Shown here: positions 1 through 9,368 of the stretch, piece by piece
Layout of the letters: every line of letters starts with the position of its first letter
Numbering within the stretch: the first letter of the stretch is position 1
Assembly (NCBI GenBank): GCA_903868115.1
Contig: CAIPUA010000177.1
Span: 1 to 61,240, forward strand
DNA length: 61,240 nt
Reading direction: 5' to 3'
Source: an uncultured Holophagaceae bacterium
GTDB lineage: Bacteria > Acidobacteriota > Holophagae > Holophagales > Holophagaceae
Made by a program: the position numbers and the translations under genes
The notes under the pieces: generated by a model
Seen by the model: only the letters and a program-made list of their open reading frames with translations
The model's database searches: none
Told to the model about the DNA's origin: nothing

Positions 1-1390
1 CGGCGATGGTCATGGTGTCCGGGAACTGGGCGTAGACGGCCTCGTTGAGGCGGCGCAGGAAATCCACGGCCTCGAGGTTCTCGCGCCCTCCGTGCTTGTT
101 GGGCAGCCACTGGCCCGCCTTCCGGCTGTAGTCCAGGTAGAGCATCGAGGCCACGGCATCCACGCGCAGACCATCGATGTGAAAACGGTCCAGCCAGAAC
201 AACGCGTTGGCGATGAGGAAGTTCTGCACTTCGCGGCGTCCGAAGTTGTAGATCAGCGTGCCCCAGTCCATGTGCCGGCCCTTGCGGGGATCGGCGTGTT
301 CGAAGAGATGCGTGCCGTCGAAGGCGGCAAGGCCGTGGACATCCTCGGGGAAATGGGCCGGAACCCAGTCGATGAGCACGCCGAGACCGGCGGCATGGAG
401 GGCCTCCACCAGCACCCTGAAGTCCTCGGGGCTGCCGAAGCGGGCCGTGGGGGCAAAGAGCCCAAGCGGCTGGTAGCCCCAGCTGGCGTAGAAGGGATGC
501 TCGCTCACCGGCAGGAACTGGACATGGGTGAAGCCCAGATCCTTCACATAGGGCACCAGCTGCTCCGCCAGTTCACGGTAGGAGAGAAAACCCCCATCGT
601 CCCGCCGTTTCCAGGAACCCAGGTGGAGTTCGTAGATGCTCACCGGTGCGATATGGCGGTTCCGGGTCCAGCGCTCGGCCATCCACGGGCCGTCCTTCCA
701 CGGGGCGGCGTCGGTCGCAGTCAGGATGGAGGCAGACCCGGGTGGGTACTCGCAGCCGAAGGCGTAGGGATCCGACTTCAGGGGCAGCAACTTTCCGTCT
801 TTGCCGATGATTTCGAATTTGTAGAAATCTCCCGGCCTCAGATGGGGCACGAAGAGTTCCCAGATGCCCGAATCGGACCAGCGGCGGAGGATGTGGCGGC
901 GCCCGTCCCAGCCGTTGAAGTTGCCCACCACACTGACGCGGCGGGCGTTGGGGGCCCACGCTGCGAAATCGGCGCCCTGGACCTCGTCCCGAGTGGCGGG
1001 ATGGGCGCCCATCCGCTCGTAGGAACGCAGCAGCGTGCCCTCCGCGTGGAGGTAGTGGTCCAGTTCTCCGAGCACAGCGCCGAAGCGATAGGGATCCGCG
1101 AGTTCCACTGGATCGCCCCAGCCATGCACCCGGAACCGGTATGGAAAGGCCTTGCGCCGCCGGGGCAGGTGGGCTTCGAAGATGCCTTCGGGATGCACCA
1201 TCACCATATCCAGGAGGGCCTTCCCTGTCTTGGCGTCGAGCAGTTCGACCCGAGTGGAGCGGGGGAGGAAGGTCCGAATTCGCACGCCTTCGCCGGGAAC
1301 CAGGTGGAGTCCGAACCACGCTCCGGCATCCGTGCACTCCCCTCGCAGGAAGGCTTCGGCCATGAAGCTGTGGAAGGGCGGAACGGTCAT
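1..1390 (-). CDS. glgB: 1,4-alpha-glucan branching enzyme GlgB (3' end cut by window edge)
   Basis: Forms alpha-1,6 branches in glycogen by moving alpha-1,4 glucan segments. About 463 residues of a protein that is usually 630-730 are visible. An N-terminal CBM48-like region (WAPNARRVSVVGNFNGWDG) is followed by the GH13 barrel: DWVPAHFP (region I) and GLRVDAVASMLY (region II, with the nucleophile Asp near residue 411). The frame runs out at the edge just before the expected catalytic Glu. The ATG at 1390-1388 shares one base with the stop of the upstream debranching gene (TGATG), so the two are translationally coupled. Identification is firm; only the C-terminus is missing. Confidence 0.96.
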   Translation of the reverse strand, partial: MTVPPFHSFMAEAFLRGECTDAGAWFGLHLVPGEGVRIRTFLPRSTRVELLDAKTGKALLDMVMVHPEGIFEAHLPRRRKAFPYRFRVHGWGDPVELADPYRFGAVLGELDHYLHAEGTLLRSYERMGAHPATRDEVQGADFAAWAPNARRVSVVGNFNGWDGRRHILRRWSDSGIWELFVPHLRPGDFYKFEIIGKDGKLLPLKSDPYAFGCEYPPGSASILTATDAAPWKDGPWMAERWTRNRHIAPVSIYELHLGSWKRRDDGGFLSYRELAEQLVPYVKDLGFTHVQFLPVSEHPFYASWGYQPLGLFAPTARFGSPEDFRVLVEALHAAGLGVLIDWVPAHFPEDVHGLAAFDGTHLFEHADPRKGRHMDWGTLIYNFGRREVQNFLIANALFWLDRFHIDGLRVDAVASMLYLDYSRKAGQWLPNKHGGRENLEAVDFLRRLNEAVYAQFPDTMTIA

Positions 1391-4300
1391 CAGGACTCCG
1401 ACAGGTGCGAGCTGGTTTTCCTCATCTTAGCGATAAGGAGGAGCCATACCCGCAAAGCTTCCGTGACGGACCAGGCCTGCGCATCGCAGCCCCGCGCGGA
1501 GTGAGGCGCATTGCCATCGAGGATCTCGGGCAGATGGCCGATGCAGCCCTCGTGCAGCAGGCGTTCCGCGGAGCCCAGGTAGGCCTTCGCAGCGGCGAGC
1601 GCCTTCGGCTCGAAACAGTGGGCCTGGGCCAGTGCTTCGCAGAAGACCGGCAGGAGCCAATTCCATGCGGTGCCATTGTGGTAGGCGGGCTTGCGGCGCG
1701 TGTCCTCATCACCTTCGTAGCGGCCGCAGTATGGGTGAGCGGGATCGTTGAGGAGGCGGCCCTCCGGGGTCCGGATGGGCAGCGGTTCCTTGACGGGCAG
1801 CGGTGCGAGACTGCGGAGGGCGCCGGGCACCAGCAGATTTCGGGCGCACGCGTCCACGACCCGCGCGGCCCGCGGCCTGGGCAAGAGCCCGAGGGCCACG
1901 GCAAAGAGCTGGTTGGGTCGCAGATGCCCATCAGGAATGGCTTCCGCAGCGGGGCGGCCCGAGGGGGCCAGCAGAGTGTCGTGGCAGCAGCCGAGGGACT
2001 CACACCAGAACAGCTCGAGGCTGGCCTCGGCCAGGACTGCCTGGGCGGCCCAGGGGCCTTTGGGCTCCAGTCGGCCGAGTTGGCGCAGAAGGCGGATCCA
2101 GAGGGCCTGGATTTCGATGGGGTAACCCTCGCGCGGGGTGCCGGCCGGGTAGTTGGTGTCCATCCAGGTGAAATGGGAAGGGCTCCAGACGAGGCCGGAA
2201 GCGGGGTCCACCCGGATGCCGTTGGGCGTGCCCGCCAGATAGCCCGCGGCGATGGACGCCAGGACCTCTCGAAGGCGCCGATCACCGATCGGGGTTTCAT
2301 AGAGCTTCGGACCGAGGCTGGCGGCGGCTTCCTCGCAGGCCAGGCCGAACCAGAGCGGGGCATCCGAGGTGTCGCGGTTCGCCGTGGAATCCGCCGAGAG
2401 CATATTGGGCAGCGTGCCGTGTTCCTCGAAGCGGGCGAAGGTGAGGAGGATCTCGCGCACTTCCGCCGTGAAACCGCCCGCCAACAGCCCCCGGCAGGCG
2501 ATGAGCGTGTCTCGGCCCCAGTCCAGGAACCAGGGGAAGCCCGCGATCACCGTGGAACCAGTGCCGCGCCGAGCGAGAAAATCCGATGCGGCCAGCCGCA
2601 GCCGGCGTCCGAAGGTGTCATCGGGGTCCAGCCCAGGCCGCGCTTCGAGAGCGAGGGTTCGAGACGGAGCCTGGCCGAAACGCGCAAGCTCCTCCGGCGA
2701 GGGTTCCTCGGTATCGGCGCAGGCCACCAGCATCACCGAGCCCATGGCGGAGAGCGGCACTTCGAACCAGCCGGGGCTCCAGGCATCGCCGCGGTCGGTC
2801 ATGCCGCGGGTGGACTCGAGGGTGTGGCTGAGATCACGGCTCCATTCCGGCCCCGACTGGTAGGTACCGCCCGATGACCAGACCCGCAGTTGACGATCCG
2901 GCGCGGGCTCGAAGGCGAAGCCGGGGCGGTCTTCCAGCGCCCGGGTGTGGGCCGTGAAATGGGCCTCTGTCTCCGAGGTGCCGCGGGTCTCGTTGTGGTA
3001 GCCGCGATCCTCCAAGTCCACCCGCAAGCTAAGGCTCACCGCTCGATCCGGAGACAGTTCTTCGCCGCGCGCGGGTGGGCCCCCGGGCCTCAGGAAGCGA
3101 AGGACCGTGGTGTTTCGCTCCGGCAGCAGGTCGGCTGTGAGGTGGATCTCCACCGTGCGCCCATCCCCGGCACTGGCAAGAAAGACCCAGCGCGCGGGCG
3201 GGCCGGGTTCGAAACGCAGGAGGTTGCGGCCATCGAGCGCCGTGATGAAGCCGTCGGCATTCGCCCAGGCTCGCACCCGTTTGGCGAAGATGTGGCGGTC
3301 GCAGGGCGCCTCCGGGTGGAGGTTCGCCCCCAGCAGGCAGTCGTACTTGGAAGCCACGGCGCCCAGGTCCGCATGGAACCGCGCCATGGCGCCCCGGCCA
3401 TTGGTGAGCAGGGCCTGCCCCAGGGGGGCACCGGGTTCGAAACTCGCCGTCGCGGGCAGCAGGCGCAAAGCTCCCGTGGCCCTTCGCCCCTGTTCCGTGA
3501 AGCGGTCTACGATCAGGGCGGCATCCAGGGAATGGGCACCGTCCGCCTCCAGTTCGGCCGGGAAGATGGCCGCCATGTGGCCGCCATCCCAGGGGGTGGA
3601 ACGCAGGTGAAGGGCCCGCCGATCTGGGCGGTGCAGGGTGATTTCGAAGGGGCCGGGATCCTCCACCAGCAGCCAGTGCTGGGGTGGCACCGGGAATACG
3701 CGGTTGAGATCCTGGGCACTCCACCGCAGCACCGGCGCATAACCATCCAGGAGGAGAGCCTGCCGCAGAGCACCCGCGAGGTCCTGCGCGGCCGCGCTGG
3801 CATCCAGTTGGGGCAGGGCGGAGAGGAAGCGCAGGGGATCCTGGCCGGCGAGCTGAGCCAGTTCCTGCCATGCCATGGGCCCCAGTGCCTCTGCGGGCCG
3901 AATCTGGGTGAGATGCCGATAGGCCCAGGCGGCCTGGGCCCGGCGGGTGCGGTAGGCTTCGCCGTGGAGTCCCTGGGGCGAGGTGGCCGAGGCAAGGCAG
4001 AAGCTGGCGCCCGGCAGAAGGCTCAGGCTCACGCTTCCCGGCTGGTCGGTGCGGATGGAGGGGGGTTCCTGGTCCAGGAGATCCAGCCAGGGAGCACCCA
4101 GATCTCGCCAGGTTGCCGTGTCCAGCTCCAGGGCATGGGGTGCTTCGGAGTCCAGGTTCACCAGCACGAGGCAGGTGTCTGCACCCTCGGCAGAGCGGCG
4201 ACCGATGGCCAGGACCGGAGCATCGTCGGGACTCAGGCGACGGAGGTGGGAACCGTCGAAGAAGCAAGGATGGTCCCGGAGCAGGCGGTTCAGGCGCGCC

Positions 4301-5745
4301 AGTTCGGGGACCAGGTTGGGTTCGGCGCCCCAGGCCAGGCCTCGGGACTGATGGACATCGATCTTTTCGGTGGCCAGCCACTCCACGCCGGCGGTGAAGG
4401 CGAAGGCGCCGGAATGGCTGCAGAGGGCGGAAAGCCGATTGCGCAGCCGGGACCAGTCCTCACCGCGCTTGGCGAGCCGATCGTTGTCATGGGTCTCGCT
4501 GTAGTGGACCAGGGGGCCGATGCGTTCAGCCTGGCGGATGGCGTGATCCAGGTAGCCCGCGACCTCGCGCGGGCCGAAATTCTGGAAGAGCTCCGAATAG
4601 GCCCACTGCATGCCACCCTCGGTGAGCAGCGCCTCGGTGGCCGCCCAGGCCCCGCCGAGGCCTTCCAGAAGGAACACGGTATCGGGGAATTCCTCCCGCA
4701 CCCGGGCCACGAGATACTGCCAAGCCGGCACGGGCACCATGTAGCCCGCATCGCACCGGAAGCCGTCCACGCCCCGGCGGCACCAGGTGAGGAGCGCCTG
4801 CGCGGTGGTCTCCCACAGTTCCGGATAGCGGTTGTCCAGTTCCACCAGATCGCCCCAGGTGACGCCCCAGGCGCCGGGACTGTGGAAGCTGCCATCCGGG
4901 TCGCGCTGAAACCATTCCGGGCGCTCCTGCATGAGGCGCGAGCCCCAGCCGGTGTGGTTGATGACGATATCTAGAAAGACCAGTCCCCCACGCAGGTGCG
5001 TGGCATAGGCCAGTTCCCGGAACTGGTCCTCGGCGGTGGTGCGCCGGTCGAAATCCACCAGAGCGGGATCGATGCCCGCGAGATCGAGCTGGGCGTAGGG
5101 ACTGCCGAAGCGTCCCATCCGGGCGTAAGTGGTGGGCGTGGGGCCCAGGGGCAGAAGGTGCAGGATCCGACAGCCCAGGTGCTCGACGATGTGCGGAATG
5201 CAGGCCGTAAGATCGCGCAATTTTCCGGAGGGAGGCATCACCGAAAAGCCCCGGCGATCCAGATCGCGGAGCTGCTCTTCCAGGGTGGGCTGCCGAGTGG
5301 ACATCCGGTCCCGGGTCTCGCCGAACATCCGGGGAAAGGCGCAGTAGATGGTGTTGCCAGTACGCAGATGGTCCGGGTGGACGGAGATGCCCAGGTCCTC
5401 GCCTTCGGGCCAGTGCTGCCATCCCTCGGGGTCCACGCAGTAGGCCTTGGCGCGGAAATAGCCGACCTCACAGAGGGGCAGATCCAGTTCCCAGCCGGTC
5501 TCCGTGGGACGCAAGGGGATATCCCGCCAGGAAGCCCCCGCGAAGGTGCCCGCCTCTGCCAACCGGGCGCCCGCTAGGTCAACGACTTCCAACCGGGTGC
5601 GTCCTGCCCGGGTGAGGTTCGTGCGAAGCAGACCCCGCCAGCCCGCAACCCCGGGGGCTGGATGGCTAAGCTCGATCCGGATCCGGTCCCCCGCGTAGTG
5701 GACGACACGGCTGCCGGGCGAGGGGTTCATCGAGGGTCGGTACAT
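1390..5745 (-). CDS. Two-domain glycogen debranching enzyme: GH13 glucanotransferase-like + GH133 amylo-1,6-glucosidase-like
   Basis: A 1451-residue protein. The N-terminal half has all four GH13 motifs: FLDIVINHT, GVDGFRCDAGYM (nucleophile D332), VFLLEGLGG (E361) and HYSETHDNDR. The C-terminal half has the GDE_C/GH133 pattern GFPWFLDWGRDTLIACRGLL near residue 1075, then LPNMLSADSTANRDTSDAPL. The linker region carries KYDCLLGANLHPEAPCDRH. The order of a glucanotransferase-type barrel followed by amylo-1,6-glucosidase matches the eukaryotic bifunctional debranching enzyme (about 1500 residues) rather than bacterial GlgX/TreX. It probably removes glycogen branches by transfer and hydrolysis. 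It is the first gene before glgB and overlaps it by one base. No signal peptide, so cytoplasmic. The start could also be the Met six codons in (5730). Confidence 0.87.
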   Translation of the reverse strand: MYRPSMNPSPGSRVVHYAGDRIRIELSHPAPGVAGWRGLLRTNLTRAGRTRLEVVDLAGARLAEAGTFAGASWRDIPLRPTETGWELDLPLCEVGYFRAKAYCVDPEGWQHWPEGEDLGISVHPDHLRTGNTIYCAFPRMFGETRDRMSTRQPTLEEQLRDLDRRGFSVMPPSGKLRDLTACIPHIVEHLGCRILHLLPLGPTPTTYARMGRFGSPYAQLDLAGIDPALVDFDRRTTAEDQFRELAYATHLRGGLVFLDIVINHTGWGSRLMQERPEWFQRDPDGSFHSPGAWGVTWGDLVELDNRYPELWETTAQALLTWCRRGVDGFRCDAGYMVPVPAWQYLVARVREEFPDTVFLLEGLGGAWAATEALLTEGGMQWAYSELFQNFGPREVAGYLDHAIRQAERIGPLVHYSETHDNDRLAKRGEDWSRLRNRLSALCSHSGAFAFTAGVEWLATEKIDVHQSRGLAWGAEPNLVPELARLNRLLRDHPCFFDGSHLRRLSPDDAPVLAIGRRSAEGADTCLVLVNLDSEAPHALELDTATWRDLGAPWLDLLDQEPPSIRTDQPGSVSLSLLPGASFCLASATSPQGLHGEAYRTRRAQAAWAYRHLTQIRPAEALGPMAWQELAQLAGQDPLRFLSALPQLDASAAAQDLAGALRQALLLDGYAPVLRWSAQDLNRVFPVPPQHWLLVEDPGPFEITLHRPDRRALHLRSTPWDGGHMAAIFPAELEADGAHSLDAALIVDRFTEQGRRATGALRLLPATASFEPGAPLGQALLTNGRGAMARFHADLGAVASKYDCLLGANLHPEAPCDRHIFAKRVRAWANADGFITALDGRNLLRFEPGPPARWVFLASAGDGRTVEIHLTADLLPERNTTVLRFLRPGGPPARGEELSPDRAVSLSLRVDLEDRGYHNETRGTSETEAHFTAHTRALEDRPGFAFEPAPDRQLRVWSSGGTYQSGPEWSRDLSHTLESTRGMTDRGDAWSPGWFEVPLSAMGSVMLVACADTEEPSPEELARFGQAPSRTLALEARPGLDPDDTFGRRLRLAASDFLARRGTGSTVIAGFPWFLDWGRDTLIACRGLLAGGFTAEVREILLTFARFEEHGTLPNMLSADSTANRDTSDAPLWFGLACEEAAASLGPKLYETPIGDRRLREVLASIAAGYLAGTPNGIRVDPASGLVWSPSHFTWMDTNYPAGTPREGYPIEIQALWIRLLRQLGRLEPKGPWAAQAVLAEASLELFWCESLGCCHDTLLAPSGRPAAEAIPDGHLRPNQLFAVALGLLPRPRAARVVDACARNLLVPGALRSLAPLPVKEPLPIRTPEGRLLNDPAHPYCGRYEGDEDTRRKPAYHNGTAWNWLLPVFCEALAQAHCFEPKALAAAKAYLGSAERLLHEGCIGHLPEILDGNAPHSARGCDAQAWSVTEALRVWLLLIAKMRKTSSHLSES

Positions 5746-5916
5746 GGGGTTCGCACTCCGAGGTTACTCCCTCTTTCGGTACATGTTGGCTCGGGAGTGA
5801 ATATGCGAGCCTGATAATCGGCTCACCTCCGCCGTGTCGACACGAGTGCCGCTCGTTCAATCGGGCGAAGCGTTGTCGCGCGAACTGTGCTGGAAGCGCT
5901 CCGGGTGTGGGTGGGA

Positions 5917-6981
5917 TCAGTCCCGCACGAAGTGGCAGGTGTAGCCACCGGGGTGCTTCTGGAGGTAGTCCTGGTGGTTTTCCTCGGCCTTCCACCAGGG
6001 GCCAACCGCCGTGATTTCCGTGACGATTGGCTTTCCCCATTTCCCGGAAGCGTCCACCTCCGCCTTCACCTTCTCGGCCACGAGCCGCTGGGCCTCGCTA
6101 TGAAAGAAGATCGCGCTGCGGTAGGAGCTGCCCCGGTCGTTGCCCTGGCGGTTCAGGGTGGTGGGGTCGTGCATCCGGAAGAAGAAGCGGAGCAGGGCCT
6201 CGAAGCTGGTCTTGGCGGGATCGAAGCGGATCTGCACGGCCTCCGCGTGGCCGGCATGGTGCTCGTAGGTGGCGTTGGAAACGCTGCCGCCGGTATAGCC
6301 CACCTCGATAGCCAGCACGCCGGGCTGCTGGCGGAGGAGTTCCTCCATGCCCCAGAAGCAGCCGCCAGCCAAGGTGGCCAACTCTGTCCGGCTGAGCGCA
6401 GGTTTACCGAATAGAGGGAGCAGGCTGCCGTACCCTTCCTGCTCCATGGCTTCCACGGGAACGAAGCGTAGCGAGGCGGAGTTGATGCAGTAGCGCAGTC
6501 CTCCCTTGTCGGCCGGACCGTCATCGAAGACGTGACCCAGATGCGAGTCGGCCTCCCGGGAGCGCACCTCGGTGCGGATCATGCCGTGGGAGCCATCGCG
6601 CTTCTCCACGACCTCGGCGGCATCCACCGGCTTGGTGAAGCTGGGCCAGCCGCAACCTGAATCGAACTTGTCCTTGGAAGTGAAAAGCGGCTTCCCGCTG
6701 ACGAGGTCCACATAGAGGCCTTCCCGGTGCTCGTTCCAGAACGCGTTGTGGAAGGCGGGCTCCGTGGCGGCCTCCTGAGTGACGCGGTACTGCATGGGGG
6801 TCAGCTTCTTTTTCAGCTCGTACTTCGTTGGTTGGGGCGGGGGCACAAGTGTCTCCTGGTTCGAGATGCCATGGACTGCGGTGTCCGAAGCGGGCCGCAG
6901 ATGGCCAGAAATGGTGGCGAACCCAATTCCGGCAGTGAGGGTGACCACCGTCATCAGGCCCCAGAGCTTCGGAGAAGTCAT
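5917..6981 (-). CDS. msrBA: Membrane-anchored/periplasmic MsrB-MsrA peptide methionine sulfoxide reductase fusion
   Basis: Repairs oxidised methionine in proteins; MsrB acts on R-sulfoxides, MsrA on S-sulfoxides. With the start at 6981 (preceded by GAGGTGG) the protein has 354 residues and begins [18 protein letters not shown], a membrane anchor or signal segment. MsrB comes first: [10 protein letters not shown] and the catalytic Cys in [11 protein letters not shown]. Its usual two CxxC zinc pairs are absent ([12 protein letters not shown] replaces the first), so it is a zinc-free MsrB. MsrA follows with GGCFWGMEE and ends [17 protein letters not shown]. The order B-A is the reverse of the Neisseria PilB type A-B. 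An export segment points to repair of envelope proteins. Confidence 0.93.
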   Translation of the reverse strand: MTSPKLWGLMTVVTLTAGIGFATISGHLRPASDTAVHGISNQETLVPPPQPTKYELKKKLTPMQYRVTQEAATEPAFHNAFWNEHREGLYVDLVSGKPLFTSKDKFDSGCGWPSFTKPVDAAEVVEKRDGSHGMIRTEVRSREADSHLGHVFDDGPADKGGLRYCINSASLRFVPVEAMEQEGYGSLLPLFGKPALSRTELATLAGGCFWGMEELLRQQPGVLAIEVGYTGGSVSNATYEHHAGHAEAVQIRFDPAKTSFEALLRFFFRMHDPTTLNRQGNDRGSSYRSAIFFHSEAQRLVAEKVKAEVDASGKWGKPIVTEITAVGPWWKAEENHQDYLQKHPGGYTCHFVRD

Positions 6982-7070
6982 GTTTACCACCTCGGCTACG
7001 CACCTTGGATGCCGGAACCCTTCTGTACTCCGTGGTACCGTGAGAATAATCCTTGCCGCATGGAGCCTTC

Positions 7071-8480
7071 GTGACCGATCCAACTGTCGCCCCGAAATCG
7101 CCCCTCCGGGAGATCGTGCAGCCCTTCATCGATCTGGTGCACGCCCCCAGGGCGCTCTGGGCGGTGAATCTGTCCAGCCTGGTGGAAGGCTTCGTCTACT
7201 TCGGCATGCTGGCCAACCTCACCTTCTACTTCAACCAATACGGGCGGCTGGGGGACCGGGAGACGGGCTGGATGATTGGGCTGCTGACCGCAGGCATCAC
7301 CATCTGCATGCTCTTCTTTGGCGGGCGGGCCGACAAGTGGGGCGTGCGCCGCACCTTCCTGATCTCCATCCTCATCATGCTGGTGGGTCGCAGCATTCTC
7401 GCGTTCGCACCCGGGCTGGGCCTAACGACGGGGGGGCTCTTCACGCCCTTCAATGCCCTGGCCACCTTCGGAATCCTCTTCATCGTGCTGGGCTACGGCA
7501 TGTACTACCCGGCGAGCTACGCGGCCATGCGCCAGTTCACGACACCCGCCACGGCGAGCATGGGCTTCGCCATGCTCTACGCCGTGATGAACCTGGGCGG
7601 CTGGCTACCCACCTTCATGGCGCCCGTCCGCAAGCGCTTCGAGATTGCCGGCGATTATGGTTTCTATGTGCTGGCCAGCACCCTGGGGCTCATCGTCCTC
7701 TTCTTCCTCCTGAGTCGGAAGACAGAGCAGAAGGCCATCGCGGACGCCAAACTCGCGACGGAAGCGGCGGCGCCGGTGGCACCCTCCGAAGGCGCGCTCC
7801 GGAACGCGGCCAAGGCCGATCCCGCGCCCGTGGGCTTCCTGGCCGGCATCCGGCACTGGCTGAGGAGCCACCCCATCGCGGATGCCAAGTTCGCCTACTT
7901 CATCTTCTGCCTCATGCCGGTGCAGACCCTCTTCGCCTACAACTATTTCATCCTGCCGCCCTATGTGAAGCGGGCCTTCGTGGGCACCTGGATCGGGGAC
8001 AACTACGAGGTCGCGACCCAGTTCAACTCCCTGCTCATCTTCGTGCTCTGCCCCATCGTGGCGGCCCTCACGGCCCGGGCAAAGGTCTACACCATGATGA
8101 TTCTGGGCACGGCGGTGATGGCTTTGCCCACCTTCCTGTTGGCCTTCGGTCCCTCGGTGACGGGGCTCTTCGCCTTCCTCGTGCTGATGACCCTCGGTGA
8201 GGCCATGTGGCAGCCACGCTTTCTGCAATACGCCGCGGAGATCGCCCCCGAAGGCCGTACGGGCGCCTACATGGGCGTGGCGCAGTTCCCCTGGTTCCTC
8301 ACCAAGATCATCGTGCCGCTCTATTCTGGCGCTGCGCTGGCGAAATGGTGCCCTGCCACGGGGCCCGGGTCCACCGGTGTCATGTGGCTGGTCTTCGGGG
8401 TTCTGGCCATGATGAGCACCGTCCTCCTCATCCTCGCCAAGGGCTGGCTGGGGAAGGACTTCAAGGCCCGGGCCGGATAA
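7071..8480 (+). CDS. Major facilitator superfamily transporter
   Basis: About 469 residues with some twelve hydrophobic segments and the MFS loop signature [13 protein letters not shown] after the second segment. A charged central loop (residues about 220-270, rich in Ala, Lys and Glu) separates the two six-helix halves. The substrate cannot be read from the sequence; the extended central loop and the pair [17 protein letters not shown] are distinctive. I take GTG at 7071 as the start because GGAG lies five bases before it; a TTG at 7053 would add six residues. The gene is divergent from msrBA, sharing the 90-base gap. Confidence 0.85.
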   Translation: MTDPTVAPKSPLREIVQPFIDLVHAPRALWAVNLSSLVEGFVYFGMLANLTFYFNQYGRLGDRETGWMIGLLTAGITICMLFFGGRADKWGVRRTFLISILIMLVGRSILAFAPGLGLTTGGLFTPFNALATFGILFIVLGYGMYYPASYAAMRQFTTPATASMGFAMLYAVMNLGGWLPTFMAPVRKRFEIAGDYGFYVLASTLGLIVLFFLLSRKTEQKAIADAKLATEAAAPVAPSEGALRNAAKADPAPVGFLAGIRHWLRSHPIADAKFAYFIFCLMPVQTLFAYNYFILPPYVKRAFVGTWIGDNYEVATQFNSLLIFVLCPIVAALTARAKVYTMMILGTAVMALPTFLLAFGPSVTGLFAFLVLMTLGEAMWQPRFLQYAAEIAPEGRTGAYMGVAQFPWFLTKIIVPLYSGAALAKWCPATGPGSTGVMWLVFGVLAMMSTVLLILAKGWLGKDFKARAG

Positions 8481-8513
8481 TACTTCCGTGGAAGACGGGT
8501 GAGGAAGGGCGTT

Positions 8514-9254
8514 CTAGTTCAGGTTCAGGTTCATCACCGACTTCGACTGACCCTTTTCCCCGCCCCCGGATCCGTTGTTTTCTTTCGCATGATGCACGAC
8601 CAGCAGCCGGTTGCCGGCACGGGCGAAGTGGAATTCCTCCTTCTGCTGCTGCTCGAAGCTGACCACCAGAAGCGCCCGCCCCTTCATGTTTACCTGGCTG
8701 ACAGCCGCGAGGGGTAAACCATCGACCCCCACCCATACCTTGACCGTGGCGTTCATCTCCTTGATGTACCTTCGCTGTTGCTGCCCCATGCGGGGGCTGA
8801 ACTTGAGTTGCAGGAGGCGGGCCGGCTTGCCCTGCCACGCTTCGGCCTTTTCCTCTAAAAGTTGGGACTGTTCGAGGGTGCGAAGCAGATCTTCGGCTCC
8901 GTTCAGATAGTCGCTCACTTCTACGGCCTTCATGGCTTCGATCGCTCGGCGGATCGGCGTGCTCTTCTCGGGATCCATGGCTTGCGCCTTCGCTTCCTGG
9001 GCCGCGGCTTGGAGGATCCCCCGGCTCCAGGACAGTTTCAGGCCCTGGGGACCTTCCTCCACCAGGGTGGTGGCCTTGCCTTCGGTGACTACGGGCTTCT
9101 TCTCGTCTCCTTGTCGACTCCAGAACTGGTAATCCACGCTGGCCTTCACGGGTTCCTGGCCGTTGAGCCGGGCCAAGGTGCCCTTGAGGTCGGAGAGCGT
9201 GTCGGCCGGCAGCAAGGAAGCAAGGAAAAACAGCGGGAGAAGACGCAGATGCAT
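8514..9254 (-). CDS. Secreted protein of unknown function
   Basis: 246 residues. The N-terminus MHLRLLPLFFLASLLPADT is a signal peptide with a likely cleavage after ...LLPA. The mature part alternates short strands and a charged helix (residues about 85-150). It contains VWVGVDGLPLAAVSQVNMKGRALLVVSFEQ, split here by family-like beta strands, and a polar tail rich in Gly, Lys and Asn. The overall look is of an outer-membrane lipoprotein-carrier-like or chaperone-like beta fold, but I recognise no family motif. The start at 9254 is preceded by GGAG at good spacing; GTG at 9260 overlaps that site. It is convergent with the MFS gene and divergent from purF. Confidence 0.75.
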   Translation of the reverse strand: MHLRLLPLFFLASLLPADTLSDLKGTLARLNGQEPVKASVDYQFWSRQGDEKKPVVTEGKATTLVEEGPQGLKLSWSRGILQAAAQEAKAQAMDPEKSTPIRRAIEAMKAVEVSDYLNGAEDLLRTLEQSQLLEEKAEAWQGKPARLLQLKFSPRMGQQQRRYIKEMNATVKVWVGVDGLPLAAVSQVNMKGRALLVVSFEQQQKEEFHFARAGNRLLVVHHAKENNGSGGGEKGQSKSVMNLNLN

Positions 9255-9368
9255 GAGCACTCCAGTGGGGACAGGCAGGCACAGGAATTTCGGGAAGCCG
9301 CGCCTTCGTCGCCGAGATCAAGACTACGGTAGGGTCGGGGCGGTTTACACTAGGTCTTTGGAGGTCCG

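Noticed and set aside
573-1337. 254-codon frame overlapping glgB on the same strand
   Set aside because: Arg/Pro-rich alternative frame; GlgB motifs are in the other frame.
9261-9368. Possible purine riboswitch before purF
   Set aside because: No conserved core and too short.
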